Notes under the pieces: generated by a model
The model's input: the letters and a program-made list of their open reading frames with translations, nothing else
Told to the model about the DNA's origin: nothing
Databases searched by the model: none
Shown: positions 1-6,484 of the stretch, piece after piece
Numbering within the stretch: the first letter of the stretch is position 1
How the letters are laid out: each line of letters opens with the position of its first letter
NCBI GenBank assembly: GCA_003174035.1
Contig: PRDV01000057.1
Span: 1 to 17,549 of the forward strand
Origin: Candidatus Babelota bacterium
GTDB taxonomy: Bacteria; Babelota; Babeliae; Babelales; Babelaceae
Reading direction: 5' to 3'
DNA: 17,549 nucleotides
Made by a program: the position numbers and the translations under genes

Positions 1-1
1 C

Positions 2-286
2 CCCTATAAAGCAGCTTTCATGCCTTTAACGAAGCAGCAGGCTGAGCCTATGGAAAAAATATATAAAGAACTTCGCAGAAAAGGATACTCAGTACAATAT
101 GACGTATCGGGATCAATTGGTAAGCGCTATCGAAGACAAGATGAAATAGGAACCCCTATCTGCTTTACCTATGATTTTGATTCTGAAACCGATAAGAGCG
201 TTACCGTACGCGATCGCGATACGATGACACAACAGCGCATCCCTATAGATCAGATTGAAGAGTTTATTAAAAAGCTTCTCGCATAA
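2..286 (+). CDS. glyQS: Glycyl-tRNA synthetase, C-terminal part (5' end outside window)
   Basis: The frame is open from base 2, so the gene enters from the left edge and only about the last 94 residues are visible. The peptide begins with the linker-like PYKAAFMPL and continues into the highly conserved anticodon-binding segment GSIGKRYRRQDEIGTP, then DRDTMTQQR. This is the C-terminal domain of the single-chain (alpha2, class II) glycyl-tRNA synthetase, which charges tRNA-Gly in the cytoplasm; it is not the alpha/beta two-subunit type. The internal ATG at 20 is not the true start, because conserved sequence lies upstream of it. The stop lies 10 bases before the next gene's ATG, so the two are probably co-transcribed. 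The family call is close to certain; the catalytic domain cannot be checked here. Confidence 0.95.
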   Translation, partial: PYKAAFMPLTKQQAEPMEKIYKELRRKGYSVQYDVSGSIGKRYRRQDEIGTPICFTYDFDSETDKSVTVRDRDTMTQQRIPIDQIEEFIKKLLA

Positions 287-296
287 AGGAACGCCC

Positions 297-863
297 ATGA
301 GCACAATGTATCAATGGCTCGGAAAACACGTAAACTCGTGGTATGGAACATTGATATTTGTGCTCCTTGTTGTTATTGAGGGCTTTTTTGTCATCCCCAT
401 AAGCACCATTCTCGCTTTCTATTGTTTGGCTAATCGCAATAGAGCTCTTTTTTATGCGCTCGTGGCGACCGTAACATCGGTACTCGGCGCACTTACTGGT
501 TATATGCTGGGGACACTTATTTGGAAAGCCGGTGGTAAAGATCTCATTGCCTATATCGCATCACCCGAAAAATTTGATCAACTTGTTGAGCAATTTAAGC
601 AAAATCAACTATGGACGACTTTTTTCGTTGCACTCAGCCCTGTCCCCTTTAAACTGCTTACCCTCAGCGCAGGATTTTGTCAGCTCCCGCTGCTTCCCTT
701 TTTAGGCCTTTCAATGACCGCTCGTGGATTACGTTTTTTTGCCATCGCAGGGGCTATCTCACTTTGGGGAGAAAAAGTACAATTCTATCTTAATAAGTAC
801 TTCTATTACCTCGTCGCCGCAGGCATAGCCTTCTTCATTCTTCTTTGGTTTTTAGTTCATTAA
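297..863 (+). CDS. VTT-domain (DedA/YqaA-like) inner-membrane protein
   Basis: A 188-residue integral membrane protein. I chose the ATG at 297 over the longer frame from 255 because AAGGA (286-290) sits 6 bases ahead of it and the longer start overlaps the glycyl-tRNA synthetase gene. Hydrophobic segments lie near residues 16-38, 46-72, 105-130 and 165-187. The central stretch around FVALSPVPFKLLTLSAGF, followed by FLGLSMTARGLRFF, matches the VTT/SNARE-associated motif (a P-x-P turn, a glycine helix, then a G-x-R-F). DedA/VTT proteins are linked to lipid scrambling or carrier recycling at the membrane. YqaA-type members of this length have no proven substrate, so the exact job is unknown. It is probably translated from the same message as glyQS. 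Confidence 0.8.
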   Translation: MSTMYQWLGKHVNSWYGTLIFVLLVVIEGFFVIPISTILAFYCLANRNRALFYALVATVTSVLGALTGYMLGTLIWKAGGKDLIAYIASPEKFDQLVEQFKQNQLWTTFFVALSPVPFKLLTLSAGFCQLPLLPFLGLSMTARGLRFFAIAGAISLWGEKVQFYLNKYFYYLVAAGIAFFILLWFLVH

Positions 864-879
864 TCGCGAGGAGAAAAAC

Positions 880-903
880 ATGCTTGTAGCACGTCGCTCT
901 TGA
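880..903 (+). other. Seven-codon leader-like mini-ORF
   Basis: An ATG-started reading frame, MLVARRS-stop, is preceded by a very good ribosome site (GAGGAG, 868-873), the best in this neighbourhood. Its TGA overlaps the TTGACA of the proposed ktrB promoter. It may be a real short peptide, a leader remnant, or chance. No repeated codon type suggests attenuation. Confidence 0.25.
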
Positions 904-930
904 CAGATGCTATGGATTCCTGCTTATACT
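900..930 (+). promoter_or_regulatory. Promoter for ktrB-ktrA
   Basis: A perfect -35 TTGACA (900-905) and a near-consensus -10 TATACT (925-930) lie 33 bases ahead of the ktrB start. The spacer is 19 bases, longer than the ideal 17, so basal strength may be low or activator-dependent. The spacer contains GCTATGGAT, a 9-mer also present upstream of frr and of the PstS-like gene. Confidence 0.55.
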
Positions 931-962
931 GAAGTAAGTAATCCGCAGCAAGGAAAGATGGG

Positions 963-2288
963 ATGAGTTTAAGAAGATATTTTAATTCGCCGGGCAGAAC
1001 AGTTCTTTTTTCGGTATGCATTACGATAATCCTAGGCACAGTTCTTTTAATGTTACCCATCAGTCAGCGCGTGCCTATTTCCTTTATCGATTGCTTATTC
1101 AGCGCGACTTCATCCACCTGCGTTACCGGTGTGTTGACTATACCTTTTGATTCTTTCTCCCTCTTTGGAAAATGCGTGATTTTAGCACTCATCCAAATCG
1201 GGGGCATCGGTTTGCTCACCTTGTGGCTTTTTTTGGTCTCGCTTTTTTTTAACCTGGGACTTTCCACCCAGTTTTTGATGGCCCAGGTACTTGAGTTAAC
1301 CGGTCCCAAAAACCCCCGGCACATCCTTTATTTTATTACCTGCTTTACCTTGATCATCGAAATTGTAGGGGCTGCCTGCGTTTATGTACTCATTAGACCA
1401 CAATACCCTCATACAGACGCACTTTTTCATGCTATCTTTCATAGCGTCTCCTCATTTTGCAATGCTGGATTAAGCAGCTTTGGCCAACAAAGTATGATCC
1501 CCTTTCAATCAAATATTCCTCTGCTTGCAGTAACTGCTATCCTCATTCTCTTGGGTGGCATCGGTTTTCTTACTTTATATGAGCTACTGCTTGCAGTGCG
1601 GAAAAAATTACTCCATACTCGTTTTACCTTATCACTCACCACAAAAGTTGTAATTGCTACTACAACGCTTTTGATTCTCGCTGCGACAGTTATCCTTATT
1701 CTACTAGAAGGTTCCAAAATGCACCCCTGGTATGTAATGGTCGCCAATATGCTCTTTAATGCAATTTCCTACCGCAGCACGGGTCTTACCACAATAGATT
1801 TAAGCACTATGCAGGCGGCAACGGTATTTATGATCATCATGTACAGCTTTATCGGTTCCTCACCTGTTTCTACAGGATCGGGAATACGAGTCACCACTTT
1901 TGCTCTCTTTTTAGCAACAATCCGCGCAGTTATTAAAGGACGCATGGTCGTTGAAATTAAGGGCCGCAGAATTCCTGCCGATCAAATATTCAAGGCGATG
2001 GCGGTACTTGCCGTTTGCCTCTGTTGGGTTACGACAAGCACCTTTTTTTTGGCCCTTATTGAAAGCAAAAGTAGCTTTATCAGTGTGTTTTTTGAAGCGG
2101 TATCCTCATTTACCAATTTGGGCCTTGCAACGGATATAACCCCTTTTCTTTCCTTTCCCGGTAAACTACTCATTATCCTTAACATGTTTATGGGACGTGT
2201 GGGGACTTTAACACTCATACTTGCTTTACGTGTTCAGAAGGAAAGAGTAGAATTTCAGTATCCTGAAGAACGATTAATGATGAGTTAG
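963..2288 (+). CDS. ktrB: KtrB/TrkH-type potassium transporter subunit
   Basis: A 441-residue polytopic membrane protein, the ion-conducting subunit of a Ktr/Trk potassium uptake system. All four pore loops with their filter glycines are visible: TCVTGV (G56), FCNAGL (G169), YRSTGL (G274) and FTNLGL (G387). This is the hallmark of the superfamily of K+ transporters with four M1-P-M2 units. The constriction-loop region around residue 303 (STGSGIRVTT) corresponds to the conserved STAGGIK block with conservative changes. Length fits KtrB better than the longer TrkH. AAGGA at 950-954 supports the ATG at 963. The gate-controlling KtrA partner follows 10 bases downstream, so the pair forms a complete uptake module. 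Na+ coupling versus channel-like transport cannot be told from sequence. Confidence 0.93.
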   Translation: MSLRRYFNSPGRTVLFSVCITIILGTVLLMLPISQRVPISFIDCLFSATSSTCVTGVLTIPFDSFSLFGKCVILALIQIGGIGLLTLWLFLVSLFFNLGLSTQFLMAQVLELTGPKNPRHILYFITCFTLIIEIVGAACVYVLIRPQYPHTDALFHAIFHSVSSFCNAGLSSFGQQSMIPFQSNIPLLAVTAILILLGGIGFLTLYELLLAVRKKLLHTRFTLSLTTKVVIATTTLLILAATVILILLEGSKMHPWYVMVANMLFNAISYRSTGLTTIDLSTMQAATVFMIIMYSFIGSSPVSTGSGIRVTTFALFLATIRAVIKGRMVVEIKGRRIPADQIFKAMAVLAVCLCWVTTSTFFLALIESKSSFISVFFEAVSSFTNLGLATDITPFLSFPGKLLIILNMFMGRVGTLTLILALRVQKERVEFQYPEERLMMS

Positions 2289-2298
2289 GAAAAAAAGC

Positions 2299-2940
2299 AT
2301 GAAGTTTTGTGTGATAGGTCTCGGGCGTTTTGGGTACTTTGTAGCAACAACCTTGGCTGAAAATGGCATGGAAATATTAGCCGTTGACAGCGATGAGTCA
2401 ATTATTGCATCAATTCGAGATAAGGTGAGCCAAGCAATCTGCATGCGGGTAGCTGATGAAGAAGCGCTTCGAAGTATAGGGGTTGATGAAATGGACACGG
2501 TAATCGTTGCCATGGGGGAGAATTTTGCTCAATCCATACTCGTCACCGCCCTGCTTAAAAACCGCCTGCACGTCCCCACTGTCATTACACGATCAATTAG
2601 CGATATACATCGTGAAATTCTTGAGCTCATTGGTGCTGATCAAGTAATACTGCCTGAACGAGAGATGGGCCGCCAACTCGCTGATACTCTGAGCCTACCT
2701 TTCAAAGCGCTCGTCCGACTTTCAAGCAACTTTTGTATCAGCGAGCAAGTAGCTCCCGAAAAATTTATTGCGAAAAGATTGGGCGATCTGGCATTGCAAA
2801 ACAATTATGGGGTTAGTTGTATTGGGAAAAAAGTTGAAGACACAATTGAACCTATGGATGATGATTATATCATTGCACCAAACGATCATCTCATTTTTTC
2901 AGGTACGGTTAAAGAATTGACGCGGCTTGCAAAATTATAA
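2299..2940 (+). CDS. ktrA: KtrA/TrkA-type regulatory RCK protein
   Basis: A 213-residue cytoplasmic protein with one RCK_N Rossmann domain (residues 1-120; GLGRFG at 7-12 and the acidic residue D30 at the end of strand 2 for nucleotide ribose) and one RCK_C domain (about 130-213). Single-RCK length makes it KtrA-like; enterobacterial TrkA is a ~458-residue tandem. In Ktr systems an octameric ring of this protein docks on KtrB and opens or closes it in response to ATP/ADP, often also c-di-AMP or divalent ions bound at RCK_C. AGGA lies about 10 bases before the ATG and 10 bases separate it from ktrB, indicating one operon. Confidence 0.93.
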   Translation: MKFCVIGLGRFGYFVATTLAENGMEILAVDSDESIIASIRDKVSQAICMRVADEEALRSIGVDEMDTVIVAMGENFAQSILVTALLKNRLHVPTVITRSISDIHREILELIGADQVILPEREMGRQLADTLSLPFKALVRLSSNFCISEQVAPEKFIAKRLGDLALQNNYGVSCIGKKVEDTIEPMDDDYIIAPNDHLIFSGTVKELTRLAKL

Positions 2941-2972
2941 CAAGTCGATAGGCTCGTCCATAACTAATGAGC

Positions 2973-2995
2973 ACTCAAGATAACAACCATTGAGT
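2973..2995 (+). terminator. Possible weak terminator after ktrA
   Basis: Inverted repeat ACTCAA / TTGAGT with an 11-base loop, followed by the pyrimidine-rich TCTTCATATTT. The stem has only six pairs and no clean U tract, so this is tentative. The rest of 2941-3035 shows nothing else. Confidence 0.25.
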
Positions 2996-3035
2996 TCTTC
3001 ATATTTGTGAATCTCTTAAAGATATTTTTACACAT

Positions 3036-3064
3036 TTGCATTACTATCGTTTTCGTGATAAACT
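3036..3064 (+). promoter_or_regulatory. Promoter of the 51-residue-repeat protein gene
   Basis: -35 TTGCAT (3036-3041), a 17-base spacer and -10 TAAACT (3059-3064). The -10 is preceded by TGA, giving an extended -10 (TGN). It lies 43 bases upstream of the ATG at 3108. Confidence 0.55.
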
Positions 3065-3107
3065 AATGCAATATTAGAAATAACGAACATCTACTAGGGA
3101 GATTCTT

Positions 3108-4481
3108 ATGAACAAACTCTATCTACGCATTATCACCTTGAGTGTTTCTTTCTGGGGCATCTCAATACTTGCTATGGAAAAAGATAAAACTACAAAAGAA
3201 CAGGAAGAGCGGAACGCGCAAGCAGAGAAGACAAGTCGCTTGAAAAAACGAAGCACTCTGTTTGAAAATGTTCCTGAATTCACAGAAATAGATTCAGCGG
3301 TTGAATCCCGTCTCGAGCGTTTATTAGCAGTCATGCTTTCAGATTTTAGTGGACTCGAAAAGCAACAGGCTCTTAAGCTATTGGATAACGTACCTCAAGA
3401 ACCTAAAGATATACCTGATATTCTAGCCTCCGAGATCTCGGCAGCCATTAATGCTTATAATAAAGAAGCATCTTTTGATATTAATTTACTAGCATTACTA
3501 AACGAACTGACCACGGGACGATCTCGAGCTGCAAGTTCCCTACCGTTTCCGTTGCAATTTTTTATGAGTGAGATAAAAAGTATAGAAGCCTATGCGCAAC
3601 AATTTGCGCAGAAGGTACTAGAAAACAATAGGCAAAGCCCAAAGCCATTGCCTCAAGAAAAAATAGGAACCCTCATCGCTTCTGTACTCTTTATTAAACT
3701 TAATCCGTTGAAAATTTTGGCAGGTGCTGCGCTATTGCATATGTGTGTCCTTGCAAGCGGGCCTCAAAATAGAGAATTCAATAATTGGTTTAAAGGAGAA
3801 TTATGCACGTCCCCAAACATTGGGAAATATTTAGGCCGAGGAGCGGGGATATATAAGTTTTCACCGGCATTTCTCATTGATTTTTTAGGAAAAACTGATT
3901 TTTCAAGCATTCTTGATGCTAGAGGGATTACGTATGAACACTCAGAATTCTATCAAAGAGATCTGATTAAAGTAGCACAAAATAAGCCAAGAACATCAAA
4001 TGCAGTTGCAACCGCTGTTATGGTGGCACCAAAAAGTCATGCGAAAGAGATAGGTCAAGTTCTCGGTTTAATGCAAGACAATGGTATATTCAAAAGCAAC
4101 TGTGAAAAAAACAATCCCATATTTTATGCATGGCTTCTCTCAGAGGGAATTGGCTTTATAATAAAGGATATTACCTCTTCGCCTTATGATCATATATCAA
4201 AGATTAAGTTATTAATCAGAATGATTCTAAATGAACCTGAATATAAAGCCTGCTTTAGTGAGAAATATCCCGACTTTTATAGGTGGCTTATGTCAACCGG
4301 AATTGGCTATCTGTTGGACTTTATTCAATATTCACCTACCGAGTATATCGATGAAATCAAGTCTTTATCGCATATGATGAAAAATGATGAGGATCTATTT
4401 ATGGAAACCTATGGTGAATCACATACCGCATTTTGCGAATGGCTTGTGCTAGAGGGTAGTAAATACGCGACTGGTAGTTGA
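3108..4481 (+). CDS. Secreted protein of unknown function with three C-terminal ~51-residue repeats
   Basis: A 457-residue protein. The N-terminus (basic residues, hydrophobic core to about residue 21, then charged MEKDK) is a probable Sec signal peptide, so the protein likely leaves the cytoplasm. GGGAG precedes the ATG at 3108. Residues 25-60 are highly charged. The middle part is mostly helical in character with one hydrophobic stretch (about 195-216). The C-terminus holds three aligned units, about 307-357, 358-408 and 409-457. Each begins near a (S/A)P or APK, continues with an I-K/Q helix, and reaches an aromatic-rich F-Y/C-x-W-L block (FYAWLLSEG, FYRWLMSTG, FCEWLVLEG). I do not recognise the family; it is not ankyrin, TPR or Sel1 by its key residues. 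A fragment matching its last block lies at 4988-5032. A host-facing role is only a guess from secretion and repeats. Confidence 0.8.
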   Translation: MNKLYLRIITLSVSFWGISILAMEKDKTTKEQEERNAQAEKTSRLKKRSTLFENVPEFTEIDSAVESRLERLLAVMLSDFSGLEKQQALKLLDNVPQEPKDIPDILASEISAAINAYNKEASFDINLLALLNELTTGRSRAASSLPFPLQFFMSEIKSIEAYAQQFAQKVLENNRQSPKPLPQEKIGTLIASVLFIKLNPLKILAGAALLHMCVLASGPQNREFNNWFKGELCTSPNIGKYLGRGAGIYKFSPAFLIDFLGKTDFSSILDARGITYEHSEFYQRDLIKVAQNKPRTSNAVATAVMVAPKSHAKEIGQVLGLMQDNGIFKSNCEKNNPIFYAWLLSEGIGFIIKDITSSPYDHISKIKLLIRMILNEPEYKACFSEKYPDFYRWLMSTGIGYLLDFIQYSPTEYIDEIKSLSHMMKNDEDLFMETYGESHTAFCEWLVLEGSKYATGS

Positions 4482-4540
4482 TTTTTGTTTTTATAAAAAT
4501 TTGGTTACATCGATTAACAATAATTATAAGGAGCCATATC

Positions 4541-4972
4541 ATGGTATCACTATTTACATTTATCAATCCACGAGTCTTATTAGGTGCGCTTGCTTTAGCA
4601 GGATTCGCACAGAGTGCGAGCGCAATGAGAACTCTAGCAATTACAGTTAGTCCTTCTCTCGCCCGCGTTGCGCAGAATATCGTAAAACCGCTGAACGTGA
4701 TGAGAACCACCCAAAGTAATCCTAATCCAAACCTTGATGAGCTACGTGCATTAGTTAAGAAAGCAAAGGAATTAGAAATCAAAGCACAAAAAGCTCTAGA
4801 AACAATTGAAGCCACGTCACCAAAAGCAGCTAATAATTCATCTAAAAAAATCTTTACCCCTGAAGAAATAAAGCTGTTAAAGTCTTGCTTTTTAGGTCTT
4901 TTTGGGCTCTTTGCTGTTTCTGAGTGTTTAGACATGCTGGATAATTATATAACCGGCACGTTATTAAAATAA
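4541..4972 (+). CDS. Small exported coiled-coil protein, function unknown
   Basis: A 143-residue product. I chose the ATG at 4541, not the longer frame from 4478, because AAGGAG (4528-4533) sits 7 bases ahead and translation then begins with a clear signal peptide (hydrophobic core LLGALALAGFA, then SASA, probable cleavage near residue 29). Residues about 65-92 form a short charged heptad-like helix (DELRALVKKAKELEIKAQKA), and a hydrophobic segment near residues 115-132 could anchor the C-terminus in a membrane. No family recognised. The stop codon lies in the same frame as, and 15 bases before, a leftover segment of the upstream repeat protein, which suggests a local rearrangement placed or created this gene within an old duplication. 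Confidence 0.7.
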   Translation: MVSLFTFINPRVLLGALALAGFAQSASAMRTLAITVSPSLARVAQNIVKPLNVMRTTQSNPNPNLDELRALVKKAKELEIKAQKALETIEATSPKAANNSSKKIFTPEEIKLLKSCFLGLFGLFAVSECLDMLDNYITGTLLK

Positions 4973-5032
4973 TATCTTGCTATTCCAACTGCCTTTTTCG
5001 AATGGCTTGTCCTGGAAGGAAAAAAATCATAA
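4973..5032 (+). pseudogene. Vestigial C-terminus of a second 51-residue-repeat protein
   Basis: In the frame that follows the stop of the preceding gene, bases 4988-5032 encode TAFFEWLVLEGKKS-stop. The end of the 457-residue protein reads TAFCEWLVLEGSKYATGS. Ten of the first eleven residues agree, and the DNA shares the run CGAATGGCTTGT. No start codon or ribosome site serves this piece. The simplest reading is the tail of a former tandem paralogue whose body was lost. Confidence 0.7.
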
Positions 5033-5105
5033 TCCGAGATTGATTATTTTCAAAAAAGATGTGGCGCCAGCCATGGTGGTTTCTGCTTAAAGACTTCTTG
5101 TGTTT

Positions 5106-5173
5106 TCCATCATCATGTGCTAGAATTTCCGTCAGATGATGATGGATTTTGTAGCACCATCTGATAGAAATTC
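5106..5173 (+). promoter_or_regulatory. Two overlapping, mutually exclusive hairpins in the ATPase leader
   Basis: Hairpin A pairs 5106-5116 (TCCATCATCAT) with 5136-5146 in a perfect 11-bp stem with a 19-base loop. Hairpin B pairs 5123-5141 with 5155-5173, 17 of 19 positions including one G-T wobble, with a 13-base loop. Both need bases 5136-5141, so only one can form at a time. B ends nine bases before the ribosome site of the ATPase gene. This could be a regulatory leader or a decayed palindromic element; there is no U tract after either stem. Confidence 0.5.
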
Positions 5174-5192
5174 CTAAGCAGTGAGGTATCCA

Positions 5193-6440
5193 ATGAAATT
5201 TAAAAGAAATATCGAAGAGAAGCTGGAAGAAGCCCTTTCAACAAGCCCAGCACTTCTTTTAACAGGCGCCCGTCAGACAGGAAAAACTACCTTAACACAA
5301 GAGCTTGCCAAAGATAATAAGTATTATTATCTTACCTTTGATTATCTTTCAACAATGTCTGCTGCTAAGAAAGATCCCAAGGGATTTATCGATAATCTGC
5401 CTAAACCAGTTATCATTGACGAGGTACAGCGCGTTCCCCTGATCCTGTTGCCAATAAAGCGGGATATTGATTTAAATCGAATACCAGGAAGGTATATTTT
5501 AACGGGATCAGCCAATCCTCTCCTTATAAATAAAGTAGGAGAGTCACTTGCCGGTCGCCTTGAAACCGTAACTTTATTTCCCTTATCACAAGGCGAATTG
5601 CTCAATAGAAAGGAAGATGTAATCTCAAAGCTTTTTAAGCCTGATCCATTACCACTACCTACTGAATCACTATCGAAACAAGCATTGTACGAAAAAATCA
5701 TTGTTGGCGGCTACCCTGTTGTTCAAAACTTAAGTGCCTCGCGAAGAGATGCATGGTTTCGGAACTATGTAAATGATATTTTGCTGAAAGATATTCAAAA
5801 CATTTCAAAAATTGAAGGCCTCTCTGAGCTCCCAACATTGTTAAAATTACTCGCATTCCGTATAGGACAAACTATCAAAAAAGAGGACCTATCTAAACTC
5901 TTAAACGTATCTGCATCAAGTATTCAGCGCTATCTACTATTATTAGAAACTTTTTACATGATTAGCTTTTGCCCACCGTGGCGGCCAGCTATGGAAAAAA
6001 GAATTATCAAAACGCCTCGAGTCTATCTTATCGATACGGGCATTGCGGCTTATCTTCACGGACTAACTGTCGAGAGACTGCTGGCAGATCCCATTTATAC
6101 CGGACACCTTCTTGAAAACTTTGTCTGGGCTGAGTTATCAAAGCAATCAACGTGGAGCGGTCTAGATATTGGCATCTATTACTTTAGGACAGCTTCGGGA
6201 ATCGAGGTTGATATTGTACTTGAAGATTCAATGGGGCGCGTAATTGGGATTGAAATCAAAAATAGTGATACGGTTTTTGCACAAGATTTTAAGGGACTCT
6301 ACCATTTAAAAGAGACGTTAAAAGAAAAATTTGTGCGGGGTATTGTTCTCTACACGGGGTCAGATTATATCCCTTTTGGAAGTAACCTGTTTGCTCTGCC
6401 ATTTTCTTATTTGTGGCAAACGGCAGAATCAGATCGTTAA
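5193..6440 (+). CDS. AAA ATPase with DUF4143 / PD-(D/E)XK-like C-terminus
   Basis: A 415-residue cytoplasmic protein. I chose the ATG at 5193, with TGAGG at 5182-5186 acting as ribosome site, rather than the GTG at 5181, which overlaps that site. The N-terminal ATPase shows Walker A GARQTGKT (25-32), Walker B VIIDE (73-77) and the sensor-like LTGSA (103-107). A small winged-helix-like block follows (about 226-250). The C-terminal DUF4143 region contains ENF (E309), EVD (D340) and IEIK (E354, K356), the spacing of a PD-(D/E)XK nuclease fold. Proteins of this architecture are widespread and often mobile or single-copy accessory genes; no substrate or reaction beyond likely ATP hydrolysis is established. 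It is preceded by two competing hairpins and followed by a convergent gene 45 bases away. Confidence 0.9.
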   Translation: MKFKRNIEEKLEEALSTSPALLLTGARQTGKTTLTQELAKDNKYYYLTFDYLSTMSAAKKDPKGFIDNLPKPVIIDEVQRVPLILLPIKRDIDLNRIPGRYILTGSANPLLINKVGESLAGRLETVTLFPLSQGELLNRKEDVISKLFKPDPLPLPTESLSKQALYEKIIVGGYPVVQNLSASRRDAWFRNYVNDILLKDIQNISKIEGLSELPTLLKLLAFRIGQTIKKEDLSKLLNVSASSIQRYLLLLETFYMISFCPPWRPAMEKRIIKTPRVYLIDTGIAAYLHGLTVERLLADPIYTGHLLENFVWAELSKQSTWSGLDIGIYYFRTASGIEVDIVLEDSMGRVIGIEIKNSDTVFAQDFKGLYHLKETLKEKFVRGIVLYTGSDYIPFGSNLFALPFSYLWQTAESDR

Positions 6441-6484
6441 TGGTGAAAAGAATCAAAATCAATCCCCTTTGCAGATTCGTATTT

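Noticed and set aside
5181..5192. GTG start for the AAA ATPase
   Set aside because: It overlaps the TGAGG ribosome site that serves the ATG at 5193.
6441..6484. Bidirectional terminator between the AAA ATPase and delta-60 genes
   Set aside because: The 44 bases contain no stem of useful length; only a short T run is present.
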